Positions 34,946 through 45,607 of a DNA stretch of 64,000 bases are shown here, piece by piece (positions within the stretch are counted from its first letter, which is position 1; every line of letters starts with the position of its first letter). The position numbers and the translations under genes were made by a program. Location of the stretch: positions 1 to 64,000 of the forward strand of contig NZ_AUFR01000010.1 of assembly GCF_000426605.1 (NCBI RefSeq). The letters run 5' to 3'. Origin of the DNA: Propionibacterium acidifaciens DSM 21887. Lineage in GTDB: Bacteria; Actinomycetota; Actinomycetes; Propionibacteriales; Propionibacteriaceae. The notes under the pieces were generated by a model. The model saw only the letters and a list, made by a program, of their open reading frames with translations, was not told the DNA's origin and did no database searches.

Positions 34946-36330
34946 CGCGTCATCTCCAGTCTCACCTCAGTGCCTTCGCCCGGTGCCGTGCGGATGACCG
35001 CCCGGCCCCCGTAGCGTTCCATGCGTTCGACAATCGATCTTTTCACACCCATGCGGTCCTCCCCGATCTGTTCCGGATCGAATCCCCTGCCACGGTCGCG
35101 GACGAAGACCTCGACCGTCTCCGGCCCCACCTCCGCGTAGACGTCGATCTTGTCGGCGCCGGAGTGCTTGGAGGCGTTCATCATCGCCTCGCGCGCCGCG
35201 CGGAGCGTGGCCTCCAGGCCCGGCGTGTTCTCGGCGTCGCCGACGCAGACCACCTCGATGGGCACGCCCCGCTCGTCCTCGATCTCGGCGCCCGCCTCGA
35301 CGAGGGCCGCCCGGAAGGTCTCCGGGCCGGGCTGCTCCCCGTAGAGCCAGGCGCGCAGCTCACGCTCCTGGCGGCGGGCGAGCGAGGCGACGGCCTTGGG
35401 GTCGCCCGCCTGGCGCTGGATGAGGGCGAGGGTCTGCAGGACGGAGTCGTGCAGGTGGGCGGCCATGTCGGCGCGGGCGTCCGAGACGATCCGCGCCTCG
35501 CGCGCAGCGGCGAGGTTGTTGCGCATGCGGTTCATGGCGGGCGCGGCGACGACGCCGATGCCGATGAGGGTGAGGGCCGCGACGGCGAGCATCGACGGCA
35601 GATAGGGCTGCCCGGCCTGGCTGTAGGCCAGCAGCGAGATGGCCGCACCGATGAGGATGAGCGCCAGACCCATGCGCACGAGCAGTGCCCAGTGGTCCTG
35701 GCTCACGAGGGGGGCCAGCCAGCGCGGGGTGCCGTGCTCCGAACCGTCCCCCTCGGGGGCCTCGGCCTGCCGCCAGACGAGGGCGACGCCCAGACAGGCG
35801 AGGATGATCGGCCAGAAGAAGACGCCGCCCGGATTGACGTCCATCATGCGCACGAGCATGAGCACGCCGACGCACAGGACGATGACCGCCAGCGCGCTCC
35901 CGGTGCCGGCCGGGCTCGTGTCCCTGGTCGTGCGGCGCATGTCGGCGCGGTTGGCCATCTCCAGGCCCGGCGCCTCGTGGTCGGGCACCTTGGCGGGGAT
36001 GAGCAGCCAGGCCAGGGCGTAGAAGATGATGCCGATGTAATCGGCGCCCACGAGCACGATGAAGCACACGCGCACGACCCACACCGGCCAGCCGAGGTGG
36101 TCGGCCACACCGGTGCACACCCCGCCGAGCCAGCGTCGGTCCAGGGGCCGGCGCAGCTTGGGGCGGGGTGCGCGGCGCGCCGGGGCGGGGGGCCCGTCGG
36201 GCGCGGGGGACGGGTCGTCGGCGGCGCGCGCCGGGCCGGGGCCGGGACGAGGAGCGGAACCGGCGGCCTGCGCGGGCGCGCCGGCCCCCATCGCCCGCTG
36301 CCCCGCGGAGGGCTCGTCCTGGTACCTCAC
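34942..36330 (-). CDS. sensor histidine kinase with N-terminal PspC domain
   Basis: This 462-aa protein has a Pro/Ala-rich leader (1-57) and a PspC domain at about 59-115 (RRPLDRRWLGGVCTGVADHLG, then membrane helix VGADYIGIIFYALAWLLIP). Further membrane helices lie at ~147-163, 170-187, 217-236 and 247-264. A HisKA_3 dimerisation region has the phosphorylated His294 in AHLHDSVLQTLALIQRQ, and a HATPase domain shows NASKHSGA (N-box) and DRGRGFD. It passes phosphate to the overlapping LuxR-type regulator. PspC-kinase fusions of this kind in actinobacteria respond to envelope stress. Its start faces the divergent PspC gene at 36447, a 116-bp shared promoter region. Confidence 0.9.
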   Translation of the reverse strand: MRYQDEPSAGQRAMGAGAPAQAAGSAPRPGPGPARAADDPSPAPDGPPAPARRAPRPKLRRPLDRRWLGGVCTGVADHLGWPVWVVRVCFIVLVGADYIGIIFYALAWLLIPAKVPDHEAPGLEMANRADMRRTTRDTSPAGTGSALAVIVLCVGVLMLVRMMDVNPGGVFFWPIILACLGVALVWRQAEAPEGDGSEHGTPRWLAPLVSQDHWALLVRMGLALILIGAAISLLAYSQAGQPYLPSMLAVAALTLIGIGVVAAPAMNRMRNNLAAAREARIVSDARADMAAHLHDSVLQTLALIQRQAGDPKAVASLARRQERELRAWLYGEQPGPETFRAALVEAGAEIEDERGVPIEVVCVGDAENTPGLEATLRAAREAMMNASKHSGADKIDVYAEVGPETVEVFVRDRGRGFDPEQIGEDRMGVKRSIVERMERYGGRAVIRTAPGEGTEVRLEMTR

Positions 36331-36446
36331 CCCTCAATCTTTGCGCATCCCCGGACCCGGGGGAACGGCGAGGACGCCGATGGGAGGGGGACGATCCGGG
36401 CACGAGGGGCATTTCAGGGGTGTCTCGTGTGGGGAGGAGGGGTGAC

Positions 36447-37628
36447 GTGGACGAGACTGGGCCCATGGCGAATGGGGACGAGCAGGGCACCGGCCCGGCG
36501 GTCGACGACGTCCCCGGACGATCGGCCCGACCCGTCACCAGGCGCCGGGGGCCGGGCTCGCTCATCGTCCGCGACCCCGATGCCGGCGTCATCGGCGGCG
36601 TCTGCCAGGGCATCGCAGACCGCACCGGCATCGATCCCCTGCTGCTGCGCCTCGTCGCCGCGCTGGCCGGACTCAGCGCCGGCCTCGGCGTCGCCCTCTA
36701 CCTCACCCTGTGGGTCACCACACCCACCCGTCAGGACGACCGCAGCCCCGTCGAGCGGGTCCTGCCCTGCCTGCGCCGCACCGGCTGGTTCGGCTTCGCG
36801 GTCCTGCTGCTGGCGGTCGGCGCAGCCACGGTCCTGGCCGTGCACGACCTCGTCCCCCTCACGTGGTGGCCGATCGCCCTCATCGCGCTCCTCGTCATCA
36901 TCATGTGGGCGGTCGGGCCGCTGCGCGCCGCCCGGGCCCGACGGCGCCGCGCCGACGCGGCCGCCCCCGACGCGCGACGCCCCGGGCCGGTCACCGCCAT
37001 CGCGGCGGTCACGCTGCCCCTGGCGGCCGGGGCCGGCGCGGCAGTGTTCCTCCTCGTCGACGCCCGGCCCCTCGCCCGGCTGGTCTGCGGCGTCGCCGCC
37101 GCCCTCGGCACGATCGGCGCCGGCCTGGTGCTCTCGAGCCCCTGGGGCCTTTCGCGCCCGCTGCGCGACGTCGGCGCCTGCCTCGGCGTCCTCATCCTCG
37201 TGCTCGACGCGCCCTTCATGACCACCCTCGGTCAGCAGGCGCACCCCGGGGACCGCCTCGGCCCGGACGAGTACGCCGCCGGCCCGCTCGACATCGAGAG
37301 CCGCAGCGTCCTCCTCGACCTGAGCTCCCTGCCCGCCCAGCGCGACGAGCTGACGATCCAGGCGCACGACGCGATCGTGCGCATCATCGTCCCGGCCGAC
37401 CGCACGGTGACGATCGAGTACAGCTGCTTCTTCTCGGAGCTCGCCCTGCCCTCGGCGGGCGGCTGCGCGAGCGTCGGCTCGGGCACGTGGACGAGCACCG
37501 TCGGGCCCGGCGCGCCGGTCCCCGACGACGGGACCGACGGGACCGACGGGGCGCAGGCCCGCCCGGCCCCCGGAGCCCTGCGCGTCGAGGTGCGACTCGT
37601 GCGCTCGCAGATGGAGGTCGTCCGATGA
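36447..37628 (+). CDS. PspC-domain membrane protein, long form
   Basis: This 393-aa protein has a PspC domain at about residues 38-95 (IVRDPDAGVIGGVCQGIADRTG...LYLTLWV). Three to four membrane helices follow between 110 and 250, and then an extracytoplasmic domain of about 140 residues with two cysteines. That domain resembles the adhesin-like C-terminal modules (DUF4097/DUF2154-type) attached to PspC. I chose GTG 36447 because GGAGGAGG ends 6 bp upstream; ATG 36465 is an in-frame alternative. Its stop overlaps the next gene's start (ATGA). It is divergent from the PspC-kinase, so probably a target or partner of that system. Confidence 0.75.
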   Translation: MDETGPMANGDEQGTGPAVDDVPGRSARPVTRRRGPGSLIVRDPDAGVIGGVCQGIADRTGIDPLLLRLVAALAGLSAGLGVALYLTLWVTTPTRQDDRSPVERVLPCLRRTGWFGFAVLLLAVGAATVLAVHDLVPLTWWPIALIALLVIIMWAVGPLRAARARRRRADAAAPDARRPGPVTAIAAVTLPLAAGAGAAVFLLVDARPLARLVCGVAAALGTIGAGLVLSSPWGLSRPLRDVGACLGVLILVLDAPFMTTLGQQAHPGDRLGPDEYAAGPLDIESRSVLLDLSSLPAQRDELTIQAHDAIVRIIVPADRTVTIEYSCFFSELALPSAGGCASVGSGTWTSTVGPGAPVPDDGTDGTDGAQARPAPGALRVEVRLVRSQMEVVR

Positions 37629-37912
37629 GCCCCGAGAGCCGGCGCCCGGACGGGCGCTCCCAGCGGTCCGCCTCCCTCGTGTGGGGGCTTCTGTTCCTCA
37701 TCATCGCCGCGGTGGCGGTGCTCACCTCGAACCACCTGGTCGGCCATGCCGCCGTGCGACTCGGAGTACCGCTGGCCCTCATCGTCACCGGGCTCCTGGG
37801 GCTGGCCGCGGGTAACATGAGGACACACGGCGGAATCGGGGGCGCGGGGCCGTCCGGCGCCCCGACGCCCACGACGACGCGACACAACGCGACGGGACAA
37901 GGAGAACCCTGA
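37625..37912 (+). CDS. small two-helix membrane protein in the PspC operon
   Basis: This 95-aa protein has a charged N-terminus (1-16) and two hydrophobic helices (about 19-36 and 44-64). The tail is Gly/Pro/Thr-rich. I do not recognise a family. ATG 37625 overlaps the stop of the long PspC gene (ATGA) and its own stop shares a base with the next ATG. It is therefore translationally linked in a three-gene PspC operon and is likely real despite its size. Confidence 0.65.
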   Translation: MSPESRRPDGRSQRSASLVWGLLFLIIAAVAVLTSNHLVGHAAVRLGVPLALIVTGLLGLAAGNMRTHGGIGGAGPSGAPTPTTTRHNATGQGEP

Positions 37913-38190
37913 TGGCCTCGAAGAAGCTCACGCGAAGCCGTGACCACCGGATGCTCAGCGGCGTGGCCGGAGGCATCGCCGACTACTTCGGCATCGACTC
38001 GAACCTCGTCCGCCTCGTCTTCTGCGTCCTCGCCCTCGTGACGAGCGGCGGCGGGGTCATCGCCTATCTCATCGGCTGGCTGCTGCTGCCCGACGAGTAC
38101 GACGACGTGCGCGGCTTCGACCAGGTCAAGAAGAAGCTCGACGAGTTCGGTGGCAAGAAGTCCGACGGCTACGACGGCGGCTCCTGGTGA
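37912..38190 (+). CDS. short PspC-domain protein
   Basis: This 92-aa protein consists essentially of one PspC domain. LTRSRDHRMLSGVAGGIADYFG is followed by the membrane helix VRLVFCVLALVTSGGGVIAYLIGWLLLPDE, and then a short basic/acidic tail. PspC proteins in E. coli sense or transmit inner-membrane stress. Here it is the third gene of an operon divergent from a PspC-fused sensor kinase. ATG 37912 overlaps the preceding stop by one base, and AAGGAGAA lies upstream. Confidence 0.88.
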   Translation: MASKKLTRSRDHRMLSGVAGGIADYFGIDSNLVRLVFCVLALVTSGGGVIAYLIGWLLLPDEYDDVRGFDQVKKKLDEFGGKKSDGYDGGSW

Positions 38191-38241
38191 CCGGCCGGGC
38201 GCCGGGGCGACGACGCTCGCCCGCGCGTCTCGTCCTGCCCG

Positions 38242-38267
38242 GCCGGATCCGCGACTGAGGATCCGGC
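38242..38267 (+). terminator. hairpin between PspC operon and DUF2993 gene
   Basis: Arms 38242-38250 and 38259-38267 are perfect 9-bp complements with an 8-nt loop, 51 bp after the PspC stop. They lie in the gap between convergent genes. There is no U-tract, so it is a candidate only. Confidence 0.55.
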
Positions 38268-38318
38268 GCAGTCCGCCCCGCGGGGGAGACCGGGGGATCG
38301 GCCCCGCCGGCCGGTCCA

Positions 38319-39029
38319 TCATCCCCCGAGCCGCGAGATCGTGACGTCCTGACCGCTCAGGGCGACCCTCATGCCGTCCTGGACGATTTCCAGCCCCGAG
38401 TAGCCGAGGCCCTCGGGCGGCTCCGGCAGGCGGAGCCGGTCCTGGACCTCGGCCAGGACCGGCTGGGCGAGCGCATCGGGCAGGTCGGAGTCGGCGACCC
38501 GGACCCCGGCGCCGGTCAACGTGACGGTCCCGTCGGCGGCCACGGCCGGCGACGCCGAGGTGATCGTCACCGGGAGCTGCGCCCCGACGGCAGACACCGT
38601 GGTGGTGGCCTCGACCGTCCCGTCGCCGGAGCGGCTCACCGTCAGGCCCGTGGCCGAGGCGATCGCGTCCCAGCCCATGACGGCCGAGGCCCTGAGACTC
38701 CCGGCCGTCAGCGCGTCGGGCTCGCGCACATGGGTGAGATCGGTGAGCTCGGCGCGGGCCGAGCGCAGCGTGACGTCCTGGCCCCGAACGGTCAGCCCGA
38801 ACTCGTCGACGTCGACGCTGAGGTCGTCGAGCGTGCCGGAGGTGAGCACCGGCAGCAGGATCCGCTGGGAGCTCGCGACGTGGACCCGGGAGGGGTCCTC
38901 GCCGAGCCGAGCGGCGACGCGCGACTGCACGGAGCGCATCGCCACATGGTAGGACACCCCGACCGCCGCGCCGGCGAGCAGCAGGACGAGGACCAGGAGG
39001 CCGCACAGGACCTTCAGACCGCGGGGCAC
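38319..39029 (-). CDS. DUF2993 (LmeA-like) secreted or membrane-anchored protein
   Basis: This 236-aa protein has an N-terminal hydrophobic helix (about 5-25) followed by a beta-rich DUF2993 domain. It reads SRVAARLGEDPSRVHVAS, then FGLTVRGQDVTLRSARAELTDL. DUF2993 includes mycobacterial LmeA, which binds phospholipid and supports mannan synthesis in the periplasmic space. I chose GTG 39029, eight bases after the dapB stop region, giving VPRGLKVLCGLLVLV. Upstream codons in this frame are inside dapB. It is cotranscribed with dapB. Confidence 0.7.
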   Translation of the reverse strand: MPRGLKVLCGLLVLVLLLAGAAVGVSYHVAMRSVQSRVAARLGEDPSRVHVASSQRILLPVLTSGTLDDLSVDVDEFGLTVRGQDVTLRSARAELTDLTHVREPDALTAGSLRASAVMGWDAIASATGLTVSRSGDGTVEATTTVSAVGAQLPVTITSASPAVAADGTVTLTGAGVRVADSDLPDALAQPVLAEVQDRLRLPEPPEGLGYSGLEIVQDGMRVALSGQDVTISRLGG

Positions 39030-39036
39030 GGCAGGC

Positions 39037-39816
<780 letters not shown>

Positions 39817-39868
39817 CTACCCGCGCCACGGGACCGACGGCCCCCGCGGCGCAGCCGCCGTGGGACCG

Positions 39869-39910
39869 GACGGAGGGCCGGCCCCGCTCGAGCGGGGCCG
39901 GCCCTCCGTC
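39869..39910 (-). terminator. 42-bp perfect palindrome after pnp
   Basis: 39869-39889 and 39890-39910 are exact reverse complements, a 21-bp arm pair with a central CTCGAG. It sits 16 bp downstream of the pnp stop on the reverse strand. No T-tract follows. It is a very stable hairpin, fitting a terminator or an RNA 3'-end protector. Confidence 0.85.
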
Positions 39911-39926
39911 GGTCGAGCGATCCTGA

Positions 39927-42137
39927 TCAGTCCTCGTCCTCGTCATCCTCGAGGACCGGGCTCAGCGAGAGCTTGCCCCGGTCGTCGACATCGGTGATCT
40001 CGACCTGCAGCTTCTGGCCGACCGAGAGCACGTCGTCGACCTCCTCGACGCGCTTGCCGCCGTTGAGGGCGCGCAGCCTCGAGATGTGGAGCAGGCCGTC
40101 CTTGCCCGGCAGCAGCGAGACGAAGGCTCCGAAGCTCGTGAGCTTCACGACGGTGCCCAGATAGCGCTCGCCCTCCTCCGGCATGGTCGGATTGGCGATG
40201 GCATTGATCATCGTACGCGCAGACTCGGCGGACTCGCCGTTGTCGGCGCCGATGTAGATCGTGCCGTCCTCCTCGATGGAGATGCTGGCGCCGGTGTCGT
40301 CCTGGATCTGGTTGATGACCTTGCCCTTGGGCCCGATGACCTCGCCGATCTTGTCGGTGGGGATGTGCACGGTGATGATGCGCGGGGCGAACTCGCTCAT
40401 CTCGTCGGGCTCGTCGATCGCGTCGTGGATGACGCCGAGGATCGTCGTGCGGGCCTCGCGGGCCTGCAGCAGGGCCTGGGCGAGCACGTCGGCGGGGATG
40501 CCGTCGAGCTTCGTGTCGAGCTGCAGGGCGGTGACGAACTCGCTGGTGCCGGCCACCTTGAAGTCCATGTCGCCGAGGGCGTCCTCGGCGCCGAGGATGT
40601 CGGTGAGGGCCAGGTAGGTGGTCTCACCGCTCTTCTCGTCCGTCTCGCTCATGAGACCCATGGCGATGCCGGCCACGGGCGCCCTCAACGGCACGCCGGC
40701 GTTGAGCAGGGAGAGCGTCGAGGCGCAGACCGAGCCCATCGAGGTGGAGCCGTTGGAGCCGATGGCCTCGGAGACCTGACGGATGGCGTAGGGGAACTCG
40801 TCGCGGGTGGGCAGCACCGGGACGATGGCGCGCTCGGCCAAGTGGCCGTGGCCGACCTCGCGGCGCTTCGGCGAACCGATGCGGCCGGTCTCGCCGGTGG
40901 AGTACGGCGGCATCTCGTACTGGTGCATGTAGCGCTTGGTCCTGGCCGAGCTGAGGGTGTCGAGCTTCTGCTCCATGTCGAGCATGTTGAGCGTCGTGAT
41001 GCCCAGCACCTGGGTCTCACCGCGCTGGAACAGGCCGGAGCCGTGGACGCGCGGGATGACGCCGACCTCGCTGGACAGCGTGCGGATGTCCTTGGGGCCG
41101 CGGCCGTCGATGCGGACGCCCTCGGACAGGACGCGCCCGCGGACGATCTGCTTCGTCATGGCCTTGAAGGCGCCCGAGATCTCGCCCTCTCGGCCGGCGA
41201 AGACCTCCTCGGCGCCCATGACGTCCTTGATCTCGTGCTTGAGATCGGACTCGGCCTCCTGGCGCTCCAGCTTGGCGGCGATCTGCTCGATCGCGTCGAG
41301 CCGGTCGCGGCCGAGCTCGTTCACGCGCGTCCAGACGTCGTCCTCGTAGTCCTTGAAGACCGGGAAGTCGTAGGTCTCCTTGTTGACCTGGGCGGCCAAC
41401 TCGGCCTGGGCGTCGCACAGGACCTTGATGAACGGCTTGGCGGCCTCGAGACCGGCGCCGACGACCTCCTCGGTCGGGGCGGTGCGGCCCGCCTTCACGA
41501 GATCCCAGGTGGCCTCGGTCGAACCGGCCTCGACCATCATGATCGCGACGTCGCCGCCGGCCAGGACACGGCCGGCGACGACCATCGAGAAGGTGGCCTC
41601 CTTCTCCTGGTCGACGGTGGGGAAGCACACCCACTGGTCGCCGATGAGGCTGATGCGCACGCCGCCGATCGGGCCGCTGAAGGGCAGGCCGGAGATCTGG
41701 GTGGACATCGACGCGGCGTTGATGGCCACGACGTCGTACTCGACCTGCGGGTTGAGGGCGAGGACGGTGATGACGACCTGGACCTCGTTGCGCAGTCCCT
41801 TCTTGAACGCGGGGCGCAGCGGACGGTCGATGAGGCGGCAGGCCAGGATGGCGCCCTCGGACGGGCGGCCCTCGCGACGGAAGAACGAGCCGGGGATGCG
41901 GCCCACGGCGTACATCTTCTCGTCGACGTCGACGGTCAGCGGGAAGAAGTCGATGGACTCGCGCGGGGTCTTCTGGGCGGTGGTGGCGCTCAGCAGCATG
42001 GTGTCGCCGTCGAGGTAGACGGCCGCCGAGCCGTCCGCCTGCTTGGCGAGTTTGCCCGTCTCGAAACGGACTACGTGCCTGCCGAACGAGCCGTTGTCGA
42101 TGACGGCCTCGGCGAACTTGACGTCAGGTCCCTCCAT
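39927..42137 (-). CDS. pnp: polyribonucleotide nucleotidyltransferase (PNPase)
   Basis: This 736-aa phosphorolytic 3'-5' exoribonuclease has two RNase PH domains. The first includes [21 protein letters not shown] and [10 protein letters not shown]; the second starts [20 protein letters not shown] and contains [20 protein letters not shown] domain (about 595-655, [16 protein letters not shown]) and an S1 domain (about 665-730, [26 protein letters not shown]) follow, with an acidic tail EDDEDED. ATG 42137 has AAAGGAA upstream; the longer upstream frame is non-coding. In actinobacteria the enzyme can also synthesise RNA tails. rpsO lies upstream on the same strand, separated by a strong hairpin. 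Confidence 0.97.
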   Translation of the reverse strand: MEGPDVKFAEAVIDNGSFGRHVVRFETGKLAKQADGSAAVYLDGDTMLLSATTAQKTPRESIDFFPLTVDVDEKMYAVGRIPGSFFRREGRPSEGAILACRLIDRPLRPAFKKGLRNEVQVVITVLALNPQVEYDVVAINAASMSTQISGLPFSGPIGGVRISLIGDQWVCFPTVDQEKEATFSMVVAGRVLAGGDVAIMMVEAGSTEATWDLVKAGRTAPTEEVVGAGLEAAKPFIKVLCDAQAELAAQVNKETYDFPVFKDYEDDVWTRVNELGRDRLDAIEQIAAKLERQEAESDLKHEIKDVMGAEEVFAGREGEISGAFKAMTKQIVRGRVLSEGVRIDGRGPKDIRTLSSEVGVIPRVHGSGLFQRGETQVLGITTLNMLDMEQKLDTLSSARTKRYMHQYEMPPYSTGETGRIGSPKRREVGHGHLAERAIVPVLPTRDEFPYAIRQVSEAIGSNGSTSMGSVCASTLSLLNAGVPLRAPVAGIAMGLMSETDEKSGETTYLALTDILGAEDALGDMDFKVAGTSEFVTALQLDTKLDGIPADVLAQALLQAREARTTILGVIHDAIDEPDEMSEFAPRIITVHIPTDKIGEVIGPKGKVINQIQDDTGASISIEEDGTIYIGADNGESAESARTMINAIANPTMPEEGERYLGTVVKLTSFGAFVSLLPGKDGLLHISRLRALNGGKRVEEVDDVLSVGQKLQVEITDVDDRGKLSLSPVLEDDEDED

Positions 42138-42398
42138 GGGATTCCTTTCACTGGGGAATCGCCACTGGCATGGACGCCCGTCAGAACCGGTCTTCGATCG
42201 AGGACGCCGGGACGGGCCCGGGATCCACCACCGAGGACCGAGGGCTGATCGTGGCGGCCATGACGGCGGCGTCATAGGGGTGCGCGTCGGGCGCACCGGG
42301 TCAAGGCTAGCCGACGCACCCGGATTCCACCTATTCGGGCACCGCTCCGCGCGCCGCGGGGCCCGTTCCGACCCGGACGGACGCGGGCCCGGACGGAC

Positions 42399-42431
42399 GG
42401 AACCGCCCGGGGACGATCCCCGGGCGGTTCC
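42399..42431 (-). terminator. hairpin after rpsO
   Basis: Perfect 15-bp arms 42399-42413 and 42417-42431 with a 3-nt loop lie 22 bp after the rpsO stop. Without a U-tract it could be a leaky terminator or processing site in the rpsO-pnp region. The remainder of 42138-42398 has no gene and probably holds the pnp promoter. Confidence 0.8.
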
Positions 42432-42453
42432 CGTGGCTGCGACGCGCCGGACC

Positions 42454-42717
42454 TCAGCGGCGGATGCCGAGGCGCTTGACGAGCGCGCGGTAGTGGTTGA
42501 TGTCCTCCTTGGCCACGTAGTTGAGCAGGCGGCGGCGCTGGCCGACCATGAGCATGAGCCCGCGGCGGCTGTGGTGGTCGCCCTTGTGCTCCTTGAGGTG
42601 CTCGGTCAGGTGCGAGATGCGCCTGGTCAGCAGGGCGATCTGGACATCGGGGGAACCGGTGTCGCCCGGGTGCGTCGCGTACTCTTCGATGATCCTCTTC
42701 TTCTCGGCGGCATCCAT
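42454..42717 (-). CDS. rpsO: 30S ribosomal protein S15
   Basis: This 87-aa S15 starts [20 protein letters not shown] and includes [32 protein letters not shown] and the C-terminal [10 protein letters not shown]. It binds 16S rRNA at the h20-h22 junction and the platform of the small subunit. ATG 42717 with GGGGAGG upstream fits the usual N-terminus. It is followed by a strong hairpin and then pnp, the usual order. Confidence 0.98.
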   Translation of the reverse strand: MDAAEKKRIIEEYATHPGDTGSPDVQIALLTRRISHLTEHLKEHKGDHHSRRGLMLMVGQRRRLLNYVAKEDINHYRALVKRLGIRR

Positions 42718-42857
42718 GATGGCCTCCCCTTCCCGTTCCCGCTGCGCGGCGCCGCCCCACCCTGTCCGTGGGCGGCTCTTGGTGCTCCGCGGCCGATCGA
42801 CGGCAACTCGCGAAGCCTAGCAGGCCCCGGCCCGGACGACCGAATCGGCGACCGCCG

Positions 42858-43793
42858 TCACAGGGGCAGCGACCGGTTCGCCGGGTCGGCGAGCAGCCGC
42901 CGCGTCTCGGCGACGTCGCGGCGCATCTGGACGACGAGCCCCTCGGCCCCGGCGAAGCGCAGCTGCCCGCGCAGCGACCTCACGAATTCGACGCGCACCT
43001 TCGCGCCGTACAGCTCCAGGTCGGTGCGGTCGAGCACGTAGGACTCGACGCGGCGCTCGATGCCGTCGAAGGTCGGGTTCGTGCCGACGCTCACAGCGGC
43101 GGGCATGGCCTCGGCGCCGGGCTCGTCGAGGCGGCGCAGCCAGCCGGCGTAGACGCCGTCGCCGGGCGTCGCGAGCTCGGCGGGGATCGGCAGATTGGCC
43201 GTCGGGAAGCCGAGCATGCGGCCGCGCTGGTCGCCGACGACCACGACGCCCGACAGGGAGAACCAGCGGCCGAGGTGCTCGGCGGCGCCGGTGACCTCGC
43301 CTGCGGCCAGGGCCTTGCGGATGCGGCTCGAGGAGGTGTCGACGCCCCCGACCCCGACCAGGTCGAGGGCGGTGGTCTCGAAACGGCCGGCGCCGAGCTC
43401 GGCGAGGGTCCGGGCGGTCCCGGCGGCGCCCCTGCCGAAGGTGAAGTTCGTGCCGACGATGACGAGCCGGGGGTCGAGCGGGTCGATGATGCGCTCGACG
43501 AAACGGGCGGGGGGCCAGGCGGCGACCTCCCCGTTGAACTGGACGACCCGCACCTGCGAGGCGCCGCAGCGCTTCAGCAGCTCGATGCGGTCGTCGAGAC
43601 TGGTGAGCAGGCGTGGCACCCGGTCCGGCGCGAAGACGGTCATCGGGTGGGGCCACAGGGTCACCGCGACGACCGGCAGCGGGACGCCGTCGACGCCGAG
43701 GGCGGCGGCCCGGGCGCGCGCGCGGTCCAGCAGCGCCCGATGACCGCGGTGAACGCCGTCGAAGTTGCCGATGACGACAACCGATCCAGCCAT
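42858..43793 (-). CDS. ribF: bifunctional riboflavin kinase/FAD synthetase
   Basis: This 311-aa enzyme makes FMN and FAD from riboflavin. The N-terminal FAD synthetase (adenylyltransferase) domain starts VVVIGNFDGVHRGHRALLD with the HxGH-type motif, and TNFTFGRGAAG and SSSRIRKALAAG follow. The C-terminal riboflavin kinase domain carries RGRMLGFPTANLPI and ends EFVRSLRGQLRFAG. ATG 43793 has an AGAGGTGG ribosome-binding region; longer upstream frames are GC filler. It is transcribed toward rpsO, with 140 bp between them. Confidence 0.94.
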   Translation of the reverse strand: MAGSVVVIGNFDGVHRGHRALLDRARARAAALGVDGVPLPVVAVTLWPHPMTVFAPDRVPRLLTSLDDRIELLKRCGASQVRVVQFNGEVAAWPPARFVERIIDPLDPRLVIVGTNFTFGRGAAGTARTLAELGAGRFETTALDLVGVGGVDTSSSRIRKALAAGEVTGAAEHLGRWFSLSGVVVVGDQRGRMLGFPTANLPIPAELATPGDGVYAGWLRRLDEPGAEAMPAAVSVGTNPTFDGIERRVESYVLDRTDLELYGAKVRVEFVRSLRGQLRFAGAEGLVVQMRRDVAETRRLLADPANRSLPL

Positions 43794-43911
43794 GACCCAC
43801 CTCTCCGGTCCGCGCGGGGCGGTGCGCGCCGCGCCGGGCCGAGTGTAGTACGGGCCGCCGGCGCGGGCCGGGCGCCGACCCCGGGCCCGGGCGTCACCCG
43901 CCGGACGCGCA

Positions 43912-43941
43912 GCGAGGGGCCCCGGTGACGGGGCCCCTCGC
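43912..43941 (-). terminator. hairpin after glpK
   Basis: Perfect 12-bp arms 43912-43923 and 43930-43941 with a 6-nt loop lie 19 bp after the glpK stop on the reverse strand. Confidence 0.75.
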
Positions 43942-43960
43942 ACGGTCGGCGATCAGCGGG

Positions 43961-45487
43961 TCACTCGACGACGTCCTCGTCGACCCAGTTGAGGGTGCGC
44001 TGGACGGCCTTCTTCCAGTTGCGGTAGAGGCGGTCCCGCTCGGCGGGAACGGCCGCCGGCTCCCAGCGGGTGTCCTCGGCCCAGTTGTCGATGACGTCCT
44101 GCTCGCCGCTCCAGAAGCCCACCGCGATACCGGCCGCGTAGGCGGCGCCGAGGGCGGTGGTCTCGGCAACGACCGGGCGGATGACCGGCACGTCGAGCTG
44201 GTCGGCCTGGAACTGCATGAGCAGCTGGTTCGCGGTCATGCCGCCGTCGACCTTGAGCTCGGTCAGCGGCACGCCGGAGTCGGCGTTCATGGCGTCCAGG
44301 ACCTCCCGGGTCTGGTAGGCGGTCGACTCGAGCACAGCGCGGGCGATGTGGCCCCGGTTGACGTAGCGGGTCAGGCCGACGAGGGCCCCGCGGGCGTCCG
44401 GGCGCCAGTACGGCGCGAAGAGACCCGAGAAGGCCGGCACGAAGTAGGCGCCGCCGTTGTCGTCCACCGAGGCGGCCAGGGCCTCGGACTCGGGGGCGCT
44501 CGCGACCATCTTCAGGCTGTCGCGCAGCCACTGCACGAGCGAGCCCGCCACGGCGATCGAGCCCTCGAGGGCGTACACCGCGGGCCGGTCGCCGAGCTTG
44601 TAGCAGACGGTGGTGAGCAGGCCGTTCTTGCTGAAGACGGGCTCGGTGCCCGTGTTCTGGAGCATGAAGCAGCCCGTACCGTAGGTGTTCTTCGCCATGC
44701 CGGGCTCGAAGCAGGCCTGGCCGAAGGTGGCCGCCTGCTGGTCACCGAGGATGCCGGCGATCGGGGTGTCGATGAGCAGGCCGTTCTTGCGGCCGAGGCC
44801 GTAGACCTCGGAGCTGGACCTGATCTGCGGCAGCATCGAGGCCGGGATGCCGAGGGCCTCGATCATGCGCTCGTCCCACTGGAGGGTCTCGATGTTCATG
44901 AGCATGGTCCGCGAGGCGTTCGTCACGTCGGTGACGTGGACGCCGCCGTCGAGACCGCCGGTGAGGTTCCACAGCACCCAGGTGTCCATGGTGCCCATGA
45001 GGAGCCCGCCCTCCTCGGCCCGCTGCCGGGCGCCCTCGACGTTCTCGAGGATCCAGCGCACCTTGGGCCCCGCGAAGTAGGTGTTGAGGGGCAGGCCGCA
45101 GATGCTCTTGAAACGGTCGGGGCCCTCGTCCCCGGCCAGCTCCTCGCAGATCCGCTGGGTGCGGGTGTCCTGCCAGACGATGGCGTTGTAGACGGGCTCG
45201 CCGGTCTCGCGGTCCCACACGACGGTGGTCTCGCGCTGGTTCGTGATGCCCACCGCGGCGAGCTGGTGCCGGTTGATCTCGGCGTTCGACAGGGCCTGGC
45301 CGACGACGGCCCGGACGGCCTCCCAGATCTCGACCGGGTTGTGCTCGACCCAGCCGGCCCGTGGAAAGATCTGCTCGAACTCCTGCTGACCGGTGGCGAC
45401 GATGCGGCCGGCATGGTTGAAGATGATGGCCCGTGCGGAGGTGGTGCCCTCGTCGATGGCCAGGATGTACTGCTCTTCTTCTGCCAT
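43961..45487 (-). CDS. glpK: glycerol kinase
   Basis: This 508-aa FGGY-family kinase phosphorylates glycerol to glycerol-3-phosphate. The N-terminal phosphate loop [16 protein letters not shown], the substrate-contact [13 protein letters not shown], the catalytic-region [13 protein letters not shown], the FGGY signature region and [17 protein letters not shown] are all intact. Residue 10 onwards matches E. coli GlpK closely and the length is normal. It lies 120 bp downstream of glpF, so both form a glycerol uptake operon. No glpD or glpR gene is present nearby. Confidence 0.97.
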   Translation of the reverse strand: MAEEEQYILAIDEGTTSARAIIFNHAGRIVATGQQEFEQIFPRAGWVEHNPVEIWEAVRAVVGQALSNAEINRHQLAAVGITNQRETTVVWDRETGEPVYNAIVWQDTRTQRICEELAGDEGPDRFKSICGLPLNTYFAGPKVRWILENVEGARQRAEEGGLLMGTMDTWVLWNLTGGLDGGVHVTDVTNASRTMLMNIETLQWDERMIEALGIPASMLPQIRSSSEVYGLGRKNGLLIDTPIAGILGDQQAATFGQACFEPGMAKNTYGTGCFMLQNTGTEPVFSKNGLLTTVCYKLGDRPAVYALEGSIAVAGSLVQWLRDSLKMVASAPESEALAASVDDNGGAYFVPAFSGLFAPYWRPDARGALVGLTRYVNRGHIARAVLESTAYQTREVLDAMNADSGVPLTELKVDGGMTANQLLMQFQADQLDVPVIRPVVAETTALGAAYAAGIAVGFWSGEQDVIDNWAEDTRWEPAAVPAERDRLYRNWKKAVQRTLNWVDEDVVE

Positions 45488-45607
45488 GTGAGTGTTCCTT
45501 TCAGCTGTGGTGCGCTCGCCTTCGAACGCACTCTGAGCGGCCCGCGACGGCCGGGGACGGGAGCCCGCGGTCCGGGCGCGTGACCCTCGCCGCGGGCGCC
45601 CGGGGGA

